A stretch of 64,000 nt of DNA from Rhynchopus sp. YZ270_cl-10. Taxonomy: Eukaryota; Euglenozoa; Diplonemea; Diplonemida; Diplonemidae. How positions within the stretch are numbered: position 1 is the first letter of the stretch; each line of letters opens with the position of its first letter. The translations under genes and the position numbers were made by a program. The DNA lies in assembly GCA_964035575.1 (NCBI GenBank), contig OZ037860.1, positions 644,689 through 708,688 on the forward strand. Reading direction: 5' to 3'. The notes beneath the pieces are model-generated. The model was not told the origin of the DNA and searched no databases. It worked only from the letters and a program-made list of their open reading frames with translations. Of this stretch, positions 20,813-30,232 are shown piece by piece.

Positions 20813-21619
20813 TTGGTGATATGTAGGAGGGTGGTGCTGTGTGAGGTGGGTGTTGAGTTCAAAGTATTGTCCTATCTGTCACGACCACGTAGAATGAAGC
20901 ACTACGCAAGAAGGTGTGTCACGTCGATGCAACATTCATGCAGGATCAGCAAAGTAACTGTCAAAGAAAAAGTTCGCAAAAAAGCCCCCCTTTTTTTTGT
21001 GTGTCTCTTTTTGTGTTACTTTGCCGCAGCAGAAAAAGAGAGAGAATAGTTTGCCTACGCACGAAGTGGGGGGAGCAAGTTCCTCTTTTGTACTTTTTTT
21101 TTATATATTTTTTGAAAACATAGATCAGCCAGTTTTGTTCATATGCAGGGCATGCAGTCACACGTTACAGTCACTGCAACCCCAGGAACGGTGGGAAAAT
21201 GGGAGAAAAAAAAAGGGGGGAAACGAGCAAGATGGACGCGCCCTCATGCACACATCGGACATCTTCTAAACCAAAAAATTGAGACAAATTTCTTGAAACA
21301 AAACAACAAAAAAAACTAGCAAAGGCAAAAACAAGGTAAGAAAAAGAATCGTTATTTGAGTGCAGACAACTGGGTTGGCAACTGCATATTCCTGGTGGCA
21401 ACGTTGGGTCTAGAGGGGTGCTTACATTCTTCCCCCATGTGTATTCTTCAGGAAAACACCTTTGTTGGGTACGTTGCCAACGTTATTTTTTTTTTTTGCA
21501 TAATCCTCATAAAACAACACTTTTTTTTTTTTGGGCGCATTCATTGTGAATAATGTGAGCGAAGCAATTTTTATGGTTTTTTTTTTTTTTTTCTGGCATT
21601 TTTTTTGCCTGCATTTTTC
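20813..21619. other. Intergenic region
   Basis: About 800 bases. It holds a diverged family A-like hairpin near 21228-21267 (outer AAGATG/CATCTT, loop gcATGAGGGc) and T-rich runs downstream of the LURP-one-related gene. No gene seen. Confidence 0.5.
21228..21267 (-). repeat. Family A hairpin, diverged
   Basis: Sense strand AAGATGTCCGATGTGTGC then ATGAGGGCGCGTCCATCTT. The outer stem and a GAGGG loop remnant are kept; the inner stem is replaced. Confidence 0.45.
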
Positions 21620-22225
21620 TTACTCCTCTTCGTGAACCCTTTGGTCGATGGTTGCTGCGGCAATGAATGCGAGCAGTCTAACCTCCGGGGTCCCGAAAGC
21701 CTTCTGTGAATCAAAGTCGATGTGGTACGTATCCACATTGGTGTACATTTCTTTGAGTGCATTTTTGATGCCTCCGATGGTTTTCTTGTAGATAGATCCG
21801 TATTTGTCCTTTTTGTCGTCAGGGTTCACAAAGAGGGTGGTGTCCTTGAAGCCGATGTCGATGAGGGATTCGTCCACGCACTTCATGATGGTGGTACCTC
21901 CACGCTGCACCCGCAGTCTCGTCTTCAGGCTGAACCTATCCTTCGCCAGCACCCCCACCTCGGTCGCGGATGATTTGTTATCATATGTCCCAATGTGCAC
22001 AGTCTGCTTCGACCCAATAACCGGAGTAGAGACAAACGCAACCTCCTTCCCTTCCCGGTCCTTCACCACCATGTTCAAACGGACATGGCCCATCCCCGCG
22101 GTCTCCACAACGAAGAGTTTCTCCTGCGTCTGGGAGTTGACAATGTCGTACTTCTCCTTCCCAATCAGACGGACCTGCTGCTTCAGCAGAAACTTATCAG
22201 AGGACATCAAGCAGTTGAACGCCAT
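21620..22225 (-). CDS. LURP-one-related (Tubby-C-like fold) protein, 201 aa
   Basis: Single exon, ATG at 22225 (MAFNCLMSSDKFLLKQQVRL). The pattern matches the LOR/DUF567 family: KFLLKQQVRLIGKEKYDIVN, LFVVETAG, VKDREGKEVAF and a tail LLAFIAAATIDQRVHE typical of the last helix of the barrel. The fold is a 12-strand beta barrel around a central helix, shared with Tubby C-terminal domains and scramblases. In plants some members are defence-linked; elsewhere the role is unknown. Length is typical (about 200 residues). It lies between the two copies of the Gly/Met-rich gene but outside the duplicated segment. Confidence 0.75.
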   Translation of the reverse strand: MAFNCLMSSDKFLLKQQVRLIGKEKYDIVNSQTQEKLFVVETAGMGHVRLNMVVKDREGKEVAFVSTPVIGSKQTVHIGTYDNKSSATEVGVLAKDRFSLKTRLRVQRGGTTIMKCVDESLIDIGFKDTTLFVNPDDKKDKYGSIYKKTIGGIKNALKEMYTNVDTYHIDFDSQKAFGTPEVRLLAFIAAATIDQRVHEEE

Positions 22226-23071
22226 TTTTTTTTTTTGTTGGTTTTTTGTATCGAGTGGCAATCAATTCTGCAAAGGGGTGTAGGTGGGTGAATGTGTATC
22301 GTAGAGTAGAGAGAGAGAGAGAAGTACAACCAGCATAGGGTACCATCGCCAAGAGCCCGATGTTGTTCAAAGATAATGAACACCTCATCGTCTTTTGTTT
22401 AGTTGGTACGCTAACGTCAAATACGCCCCCGATTCTGTTCAAGACAGCATAAAAAAAGGTTCCGATATTTTTCCTTTTTTAAAAAAAACTTTGGGTTCAG
22501 ATGAGCGTCCCCAAAATTCGTTGGATTGAAGCATAGGTCAAACAAATACTAAAAAAAAAATCATGACAAATGTGTCAAATAACGCGGATTTTTTTTTTGC
22601 AGGAGACCCACATTCTGTCTAACTCACTACCTATTAAGCAGTGATCAGCGGGCACTTCTAATTCCTTACCAAACACACTCCATTTTAGAACAAAATGGGA
22701 GAGGGTGATGCAGGAAAAATTCTTGAAAAAAAAAAAGACAAATACAATTGAGCTCTTCTAGCTTGGGAACGACACTTTCTTCAGGTACCCCCAACAGACT
22801 GGAGCAGTGAACACACGAAATAAATCTCCCATGCTAGCGTTTCCATGAACAAAAGAAAAGAAAAAATCAAATCTAGAACAAAATAACAGGTATAACAACG
22901 GGAGTACAATCGGGTAGGGGGGTAATGCTACAAATCCTCTTTAAGTTAAAGAGGGAGAATGGCTTATAAGGGTAAGGGGAAAGAAACTACCACTGCAAGA
23001 AAAAGTTTATAAGATGAACCCAAGCCTCTCGTGCTTAGTCACCTAAAAAGATAAGAAAACGGTGATGTAAT
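22226..23071. other. Intergenic region with family A hairpin
   Basis: About 850 bases, A/T-rich, with a near-consensus family A hairpin at 23004-23045. No gene seen. Confidence 0.5.
23004..23045 (-). repeat. Family A hairpin, near-consensus
   Basis: Sense strand AGGTGACTAAGC, loop ACGAGAG, GCTTGGGTTCATCT, TATAAACTTT. The inner stem has a G-U pair (CTAAGC/GCTTGG). Confidence 0.85.
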
Positions 23072-23840
23072 TATGCGTCTCAAGGAGACATCAACGGAAG
23101 TGCGATGTAGGGCGTGCAGTGTTGGATGGTGCGCTGGGCTTCACTGTCACCACTCCGGCATATCCCTGTGGTAAAAGCAGTTGTGTGGAAAACGAAGAAA
23201 AAATGAAGTTGAAAGATGAACAATCAACCTGAAATATGAAACAACGAGAAGAGAAAAGGGTCACATACGTCGCGAATCTCACGCTCACGTCTCTGGTAGT
23301 ATTCGTCCTGGGAGTGGTCCTGTGGGTAGGTGGAATGAATGAAAAGTACAAAAGCAAAAAGCTGCCCTCAACAGATCATAAATCATACCGGTGCAAACGA
23401 ACGGCCGTCGCGTTGGTTCTGTGGGTACGCATTTCCAAAGTGGTTTGGGTAGCCACCACCCATGCCAGGCATGCAGCATCCTCCACCACCCATCTGTCCA
23501 GGCATCATCCCGCGCTGCTGCATCCCCATCTGGCCCATTTGGCCCATCTGACCCATCTGGCAGGGGTCGTTTGTCATCATGGAACCCACGTTGGCTGGTC
23601 CATAGAAGCCGTGCGGGCTCCCTTTTGCGTCGTATTCAGGCGATGCAGAGTAACGTCCACCCCAGTCAATCATTGTCACAGTGCTGGTTCCGGAGGCCTG
23701 CCCACCCGTCATCCAGCCTTGCCCGTTGGGGACTGCACCGAGACCACCCATGTTGCCCATGGGCATCCCCATACCCATGCCACCCATGCCACCCTGCTGC
23801 ATGGGGAAGCCTCCCATGCCCATGCCTCCCATGCCTCCGC
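23072..23840 (-). repeat. Segmental duplication, copy 2 (full-length gene side)
   Basis: Nearly identical to 20018-20792. Breakpoints lie just downstream of the stop codon and inside exon 1. This copy is probably the parent, because the reading frame continues upstream into a longer exon 1. Confidence 0.9.
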
Positions 23841-24159
23841 CCCCTAGGGCATCACAGGGGCCGCAGGCAGGCTGCTGCTGGGGCTGCTGCCGCTGCATGA
23901 CGTGCGGTGGGGGCATCTCCTGCTTGGGAGCACAGCGCTCCATGTTGTCCCTGCGCGCACCCCACACCGCAGTGTTGTAGGGGTCCACCCCCTGTGGGCA
24001 GGCCTGCTCACGGCACGCCAGGTGGTTGATCACATGCTGGTGCTTCAAGGCCTGTACAGACATCCCGTTCTGTTCGGGCACAGCGGGCATAGGCATTCCA
24101 TTACCCCCCATAGGAACCATAGCCCCATTCCCCACAGGACCATTGCAGGCGCACGCCAT
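23091..24159 (-). CDS. Gly/Met-rich protein, full-length copy, 298 aa
   Basis: Exons 24159-23389, 23319-23269, 23165-23091, all phase 0. The N-terminal 100 residues (MACACNGPVGNGAMVPMG..) include CREQACPQGVDPYNTAVWG and a Gln/Pro tract. The rest matches the truncated copy at 20035-20812: GGMGMG repeats, TVTMIDWGGRYSASPEYD, QMG repeats, a Cys-Cys-Met-Pro-Gly motif, and a charged tail. It is low-complexity, with 13 or more Cys spread along the chain. No signal peptide and no family recognised. The Gly/Met repeats and the conserved central block suggest a structural or RNA-associated protein, but this is a guess. Confidence 0.75.
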
Positions 24160-24410
24160 TTGTGTTGAAAGTGGGGTGTAAGGTGAAGGGGTATGCGTCT
24201 AGGGAAACAGTTGCGGAGTGCAGTGACAACGTAGAAAAAATTGGACAAAAAGGACCCCAAGAAAAGTGAAAGTCGACCGTGCAAATTCGCGACGGAGGTT
24301 CAAGGCGATCCGTGGGGTTATCGCTTACAATGAGTCTTGCATATATTGGGGGTTCATAGCAGAATTGGAGTGATTCCCCTAGAAGTTCATGAAGGAAAAA
24401 TAAATGGTGT

Positions 24411-24459
24411 TTTTTTTTTTTTGAAAGCTCGGTGCAGCCACCCGAGGATGAACTCCACT
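24411..24459 (-). repeat. Family C repeat with A-tail
   Basis: Sense strand AAGTGGAGTTCATCCTCGGG, TGGCTGCACCGAGCTTTCA, then an A run of 12. Same head (GTGGAG..CTCGG) and TTTCA-A-run end as the other C copies. Confidence 0.7.
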
Positions 24460-24617
24460 TTTCTACTCACGTCTTTTTTTTTTTGCTTAGGAACGAAGCC
24501 TAAGGTTTTCAAGAAGTACCCCTCCCCTTTTGCCCCTCCTTTCCCCCACGCTCCCGATAGGTCAGAAACCAATTTACCCGGAAAATAAGTATTTTTGATA
24601 AACTTTTCTTCTGTCTG

Positions 24618-24898
24618 ACAGTGGGGCCTACCCTCTTAGGGAGTTTACATGGACATCCTGACAGGCGTCACACCATAACCCCAAGGTGTGGCAGAACTCT
24701 GGCCTGACTATCAATCACTTTCATACTCCGGGTGCAAACACCCTTCATAGCATGGGGACGACACCCCAGCATTTAAAAACCCTAGTCCAGGGTTTAACCT
24801 TGCATTAAGTTGGGAAGACTTACCTCCCTGAGGACACTACAGAATAGTATGTAGACTCTCCAAGGCTTATCCTTTGAAAGGATGTGGCCTCAGGGCCG
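24618..24898. ncRNA. Candidate structured RNA: chain of about nine short hairpins
   Basis: Reading along the plus strand there are consecutive perfect hairpins: CCCTcttAGGG, CCTgacAGG, CACACC..GGTGTG, GGGTGcaaaCACCC, GGGGacgacaCCCC, AACCCTagtccAGGGTT, GGGA..TCCC, CTACA..TGTAG, ATCCTTtgaAAGGAT, GGCCtcagGGCC. The stretch lacks the A/T runs typical of the surrounding DNA. No known RNA family (U1-U6, SRP, RNase P, tRNA) could be matched by eye. The transcribed strand is unknown. It could also be a decayed mobile element. Confidence 0.35.
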
Positions 24899-25005
24899 AG
24901 AAAATGGATTTGTTATATGACATCCCCTAGACATAGATATAAATGCAGTAAAAAAAAAAAAGAATACCACGTGGCGTGCAATGTGCACGGGGTGGTGAAA
25001 AGGTG

Positions 25006-25036
<31 letters not shown>

Positions 25037-25279
25037 GCGAAAAATTAGTTGGTGCACAAAATAGTGTTGAATATTTTCGGATGGGAGTTTTGGGGCGAAA
25101 AAAATCAGCATTTGAAGAGCCCACTGCAATGAGAGCAGCGGTAGGCTCCAGTTGCGTGTGGGACGGAGACGGCCCTGTGTTGGGTGTGGTGAATGTTGCG
25201 GAGGTTATAACAATTAAATTCGGAAACAAAAAAAACTAAAGGTGAAACTCAAACCTCTCGCACTTCCTTCCACCCACTT

Positions 25280-26578
25280 CTACGTAGGTAACGAACAGGG
25301 GATGGAAGAGGTAACCTCAGATCCATCTGGGCTGAGGAAGGGGTTTTTTTTGACATACGACTGACACAACGGACACCGCACCCATCTGTGCATGGGCTTG
25401 CTGGGCTCGCTTTTGGGAGCGGCTCTTGGGGGTGGGACTTGCCTTTGGGGGGGTTGCTTTAGGGGTTGTCTTTGGGGCTTGGGTTGGGGTTTGCGCACTG
25501 GGGGTACTTGGGACTTCGGCGGTGCCTGTATCCGTGTCTGGTTGGGGTGCAACACGCGCTCGTTTTTAGCACTGGCTGCAGCCTTCTCATCTGCAAGCTT
25601 TGAAAGCGTGAAGCCCGCACGGACAATCTTCTGAATTGCAAACTCCCTCGTCACTCTCAAATCCTTCACTGCAAGCCCCAACGCTGTCCCATACGCCTCC
25701 AGCTCAACTGCCGGCAACTGTTGCAAACCTCCAGCGCCCAGTCTGTATTGGGGTTGTTGTTACATTTTTTTTTCTCTTTTTCCAATCCAAAGGCCAGAAA
25801 ACTTATTTGAGAAGGGGGAAGCCATCCCAGAACACTCAAAAAGACCTCGCTGTTTTACTTTGAGCTCCCCAAATACAGAATATTTTGTTATTTTTTTCAT
25901 AAATTTTTGAACAAACCTCCGTACGGCTTCAACAACCCGCGCCTGCTCCCCTGAGCCCCTGGGCTTTGTAAGAGCATCTTTCGGCTCAGGATATGCCCAG
26001 CGCTGCGATGTTGGTGCAGGAACACCTCCCCCACCCGCATCATGACGCGACCGTTCACGCTCAGACGGACGTGCCTCATTGCTGTATCGAGGAGTACCCT
26101 GAACAGCCTCCCGACGACTGGGGTCATATTCCCGGAGCTTTGGGACTGGATAGTCCCTGCTGGCAAGGTTGGGCTTGGGGAAAGGTGCGACAGCGCGAGA
26201 GGTCGCTTGCTGGGCACCAAGGTACGGCTTGGCTTGGGGGGGGAGGGGGCGTGGGATGTATGTCGGGGGGGGAGGGGAGCTGCGCGGCCGTGGGAGCTGC
26301 CTCTTGGGTAGGTTATTGGGTGGGTTCTTGGGTGGGTGCTTCGGGACGTCATGGATCTCTATGGTCGCATGAAAGTTGCCGTCCTGAACGATATCCCTTT
26401 CGTTTTCGTGGCTAATTTGCGCACCGTGCACCCCGCTCTTCCTTTTGTCCACAGCCTCTGCCCATTTCCGCATCTCCTTCTCCCGCTCCGTTTCGTCCCA
26501 ATTACCTCCTTGATGATCATCTTGCTTCTTCCTCCATTCGTCTCCCAGCGCTGCGGAGGCTTTCCGTTTATTAGACAT
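25280..26578 (-). CDS. Hypothetical proline-rich nuclear-type protein, 2 exons, 374 aa
   Basis: Exon 1 is 26578-25917, exon 2 is 25742-25280, intron donor GTTTGT, acceptor CCAATACAG, phase 2. Residues 1-60 are highly charged (MSNKRKASAALGDEWRKKQ..). Residues 75-200 are Pro/Arg-rich. A folded-looking helical part spans about 210-260 (ARVVEAVRRLGAGGLQQLPAVELEAYG). Then comes a second Pro/Gln/Lys tract, and a C-terminal RCPLCQSYVKKN that resembles half of a zinc-binding motif. A Lys/Arg-rich start fits nuclear targeting. No family was recognised. Confidence 0.65.
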
Positions 26579-26757
26579 AAAATAAGGGAAAGAGAGAGTG
26601 ATGCAAACGCAGTCTTACCGTAAAAAAAAAATAGATCGGAAACCTCAGGTTTATGGTTCTGTATTCCTGTATTGTGGTGGGAATGGGGGTAAAGAAGAGA
26701 GCACAAGAGTTTGACAAACTCGTTGTTTGCATTTTTGGTTTCATTGGCCTTTCAATG

Positions 26758-26793
26758 ATAGATGATCCTAAGCCTCGTTGTGCTTAGTCACCA
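26758..26793 (-). repeat. Family A hairpin
   Basis: Sense strand GTGGTGACTAAGC, loop acAACGAG, GCTTAGGATCATC. Both stems kept; the loop is shifted by one base. Confidence 0.7.
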
Positions 26794-27229
26794 CGCACAA
26801 AAAAAATTTCCGAAGATATCCGATTTTTAAAAAAAAAGCGGAAATCTCAGGAAATCTTTATGTACTCAATGGGATTTTTTTTTTATACTTTTTGCCAATA
26901 CCGGATGCGATTTTTGATTGTCAGTTTTCCTGTTATATCCGCTTCACAGTTTCGTGCCCTGTGGCTGGAAGAAAAAAAAAATGCAGGAAAATGAGAGAAC
27001 CAAGCCTTGGCATAAATTCCCTTCATTTGTCCTACATTTTTTTTTTTCGTTCATTTTTTTTCTATCATTTTTTAGTTGTTGTAAACCCAAGATGCTTTTG
27101 GGGGACAGGGGAAAGGGGGAGAGAGCGGGGAACAAAACCAAAGATATACAGACTTTCAAAAAAAGATGTGGGTTTTTTGTTATTGCCTGAACACATTGGG
27201 GGGAGAAAAAAGAAGAAAAAAAAAAAGGG

Positions 27230-27260
27230 TAGAATGAACTTAAGCTGTGCTTAGCCACCT
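27230..27260 (-). repeat. Family A hairpin, loop shortened
   Basis: Sense strand AGGTGGCTAAGCACAGCTTA then AGTTCATTCT. Inner stem CTAAGC/GCTTAAG with a minimal loop. Confidence 0.65.
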
Positions 27261-27627
27261 ATACCCTAAAAATCTAAGTGTTACATGGTTCTTTTTGGCC
27301 GTATCGACAATCACCCCCCTGGGTTCTGTACTCAATATCACTTTTTTTTTTTGTAGTTTCGAGCTTTTTTTTTTTGAAATGCAAAGGATACTCACAGACA
27401 ATTCCGAAGAGAGTGTGCGGCAGAGACAATTCAAGAACAATTCAAAACTCCATTCTGACACCCTTTTTTTTTAGTAAAGGTCTTTTCAAAAGGTTATCTC
27501 GAAAATGTCTTATTTCTTTATCTCTAGGGGGGAGAGAACACTCCATCGGAAGTCGAGGTCATCACTTTTGGTAAAGGCTAGTTTTTTCCCCCCCCCTCAT
27601 TTGTTTTGTTGCAACAATTAAGAAGAA

Positions 27628-27672
27628 AGATTTATAAGATGAACCTAAGACTCTCGTTGCTTAGTCACCTTA
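27628..27672 (-). repeat. Family A hairpin
   Basis: Sense strand AAGGTGACTAAGC, loop AACGAGAG, TCTTAGGTTCATCTTATAAA. The loop and the TATAAA tail match the consensus. Confidence 0.8.
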
Positions 27673-28504
27673 ATTCGCGATGCATAGAGTAGGCTTTGTA
27701 CTCAAAACGTCGAAGAATATTATTTAGAAATTTCATTATCTAGGTTGTATACAAAACCTATGTACAAAAAAAACGACACCTGCTTCTGCTCTAAACTTCC
27801 TTTTGGGTTAATAAAATCGAGCACCCTTGGTTTATTTATGTTTACTGTTCCTTACAATGACACTGCTTGTATTGACAACTTGATTTTATCAAGTCAAAAA
27901 AAATAAAGGGGACAGTTTTGTTTCCCCCCCTTTTTCTTAATAACCCTCGGGGGTTTTGTGTGTTTTTTGGATATTTTTGTATTCAGAGGAAAGCTACGTT
28001 GGTGCGAAAACCTTGATGGACACAGGCACTAACAGTTAACCATTCATAAGGTGTGGCTGAGGGGTGAATCGTACGGTATCGTACTTTTCTCACCCCTCCC
28101 TTCCCCTTCCCCTTTCCCCTCCATTAAGCCACATCAAATGATAGTATACTTTCACTTCGTAGAACAGAAAGCACGACTTAGGGAAAAAGAAAACAAGAAA
28201 GATGTGTCACAAAAGAATATCAATCAAAGAAAAGATTGATGTACGACAACATATTGGCAAAATAATCTGGAAAAAAATACACCATTTTTAAAAAAAAAAG
28301 ATATGTCATCCCCTTCATCAGAAACAAAAAAAATCAAAGCATCATCATCCTCATCTGAACACAACGAAGCATCTACACAATGCGCCATCTGCACCATCAT
28401 TTTTTCTCTTTTTCCCTCTTCAAAAATACCCCCCCATCACATCCCACATACAGTGTCGAAGTGCACTATATGACCCTTCTCTGTATCACTCTCTACGCAA
28501 CCCC

Positions 28505-30058
28505 TCACTGTGCTGGCGGCCAGGTCGCGTCAATCCTGACTCCAAGGTAGACTGGGAAGCGAGGGATACCTCCGTTGGTGAGTTCCTGGTATTTAACGGT
28601 TATGACTGCACCGATTGGCGGTGGGTTCTCACGTTGTACGTCACTAAAGCCTGTACCACAGCGGAATGCGCGGCCTGAGGGAAGCTCGCAGAGGAGTGCA
28701 CCTAGACGGCCGGTGTGTTTTCCTTTACCGGGTTCGTGGCCTTTGATGCGTGCTTCGCAGTCGCAGAATTTTTTTACTTTTTGGAGGGTGGAGGAACGGC
28801 CTCTATGGTAGGCAGATGCAGGCTGGCGGAGCATAAGGCCTTCACCACCTAGGGCCATGATGCGCTGAAGTTCTTCATCAATGTGAGCATTCGAAGTGCA
28901 CGCAAGTTGGTCCACAACGTGAATGTTGTCTCCCGCCCCAGACAACACCTCCACCATCTTCTCCATCCGCTTCTCCCACACACCGCTGAAGCTTGGTATG
29001 TCAAAAACCTCGTATTTAATGCCATTCCACCCAGGATGCGCGGCACCAGATTTTACAACAGAAACTGTCGTTTGAAACTGTTTTCTTCCTCCAAAAAGCT
29101 CGCCATCAAAGTGAACGTCAGAGGGCATAGCTTTGGTGAACCAGGCTGGGGCGGTGAAGACATTTCCGTTGCGAGATAAAAACTCTGTTCCGTTCCAATA
29201 GGCGCGTACCCCATCAAGCTTTTCGCTGATCCACCAGCCAGTCATATTTGCTTTTTCATTCCACTTCTCTGCTAGCAAGACGCCTTGCATGGGACGCTTC
29301 GCAAGCGCAGTCTGCTGCGGTGTGGGAGCAGCACCACCACACCTCGCACGCTCAAACGCTTCTCCAAGATACTCCTTAAGATGCTTGCACGTTCTCGAAT
29401 CTACCGCCTTATTCTGAAACCTCCACGCTACACACGTACAATAGTAACTCCCATGAGTGTACTTCATATTGTACTGTCCATGATCCCCTGCAAGCACCAA
29501 CTCCTCTGCGGGCATAAACGTTGTAGGCACGACACCATTCATCTTCCGCTCCTCCACCAACCCGGAGGAGCTGAGATCCATTGTCGGAGGGTCGGCAGGC
29601 TGTGCAGCTGGCGACGTTGAAGGCGAGTTTGTCGGAGATACAACAGGGGAGCGCTCTTCATGCGACAACGCTGGGGATGGGGTAGGCGACTCAAGGGAAG
29701 GTGTTGCGGGCAACATCACAATCGGCTTCTTTGGGTTGCTAGGCGGGATGAACGCTTTTGGTGCGGGTGGAGGTGGGGCGGCGGTGTATTCAGGTGAGGC
29801 AGGGGCGGTGGGGGCTGCAGTGGCAGGTGTAGGGTGCGGATGGTCAAAGTCCTCAAGGTGCTGTTTGTTCTGCCGTCTGCACTCCGCCCCGTATTTGCAC
29901 AGAGGCTTCGCCGCAGGGTTGATTCCAGCATCGTGTGCATACTCTTTAAAGTGAGCCGCATTCTTCCGTTTACAGTTCGCACCATATCTGCAAGGAACCA
30001 TGACCTTTATCTTCTTCTTGACTGGCTCCATGTCTTCATCTGAATCGATTGGTGGCAT
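28505..30058 (-). CDS. ATP-dependent DNA ligase with two PBZ fingers and a SWIM finger, 517 aa
   Basis: Single exon. Residues 23-42 and 54-73 are two PAR-binding zinc fingers (CRYGANCKRKNAAHF; CKYGAECRRQNKQHL), which bind poly(ADP-ribose) at DNA breaks. A Pro/Ser-rich linker follows. Residues 200-227 form a SWIM zinc finger (CTC..TCKH). The ligase core begins near 260: motif I EKLDGVR with the AMP-accepting Lys at about 280, motif III FDGELFGG, motif IV EGLMLR, motif V LQKVKKF, then an OB-fold domain with GTGFSD and GAVITVKYQEL. This core resembles the short ligase class that includes kinetoplast and some bacterial enzymes, not ligase I or IV. The role inferred is nick sealing at PARP-marked breaks. 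PBZ and SWIM modules on a ligase are an uncommon combination. Confidence 0.9.
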   Translation of the reverse strand: MPPIDSDEDMEPVKKKIKVMVPCRYGANCKRKNAAHFKEYAHDAGINPAAKPLCKYGAECRRQNKQHLEDFDHPHPTPATAAPTAPASPEYTAAPPPPAPKAFIPPSNPKKPIVMLPATPSLESPTPSPALSHEERSPVVSPTNSPSTSPAAQPADPPTMDLSSSGLVEERKMNGVVPTTFMPAEELVLAGDHGQYNMKYTHGSYYCTCVAWRFQNKAVDSRTCKHLKEYLGEAFERARCGGAAPTPQQTALAKRPMQGVLLAEKWNEKANMTGWWISEKLDGVRAYWNGTEFLSRNGNVFTAPAWFTKAMPSDVHFDGELFGGRKQFQTTVSVVKSGAAHPGWNGIKYEVFDIPSFSGVWEKRMEKMVEVLSGAGDNIHVVDQLACTSNAHIDEELQRIMALGGEGLMLRQPASAYHRGRSSTLQKVKKFCDCEARIKGHEPGKGKHTGRLGALLCELPSGRAFRCGTGFSDVQRENPPPIGAVITVKYQELTNGGIPRFPVYLGVRIDATWPPAQ

Positions 30059-30232
30059 TGTGTTATCTTCTGGGTCATGGAGGGTGTGGTAGGGGAGGCA
30101 GAAGAGGCAGAGGAGGAGGATTAGTCTAAAGTGAAGGATATAGAGAATTCGTAAAGGGGTTGCGATGACCCCTTTCGTCTAAAGTGTTGAAATGGTGGGG
30201 GGGGTGTTTTTTTTGCAAATCTAAGGGGGCGG

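Larger units (their letters stand above)
24160..25279. other. 1.1-kb intergenic region
   Basis: Contains a family C repeat (24411-24459), the hairpin chain at 24618-24898, and long A runs. A family A-like fragment (GCGAGAGG) lies near 25240-25262. No protein gene seen. Confidence 0.55.
26579..28504. other. 1.9-kb intergenic region with three family A hairpins
   Basis: Holds family A hairpins at 26758-26793, 27230-27260 and 27628-27672, about 400-470 bases apart, in A/T-rich DNA. A family B-like fragment (GTGCCTGTGTCC in sense) is near 28000. No coding exon recognised. Confidence 0.55.
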
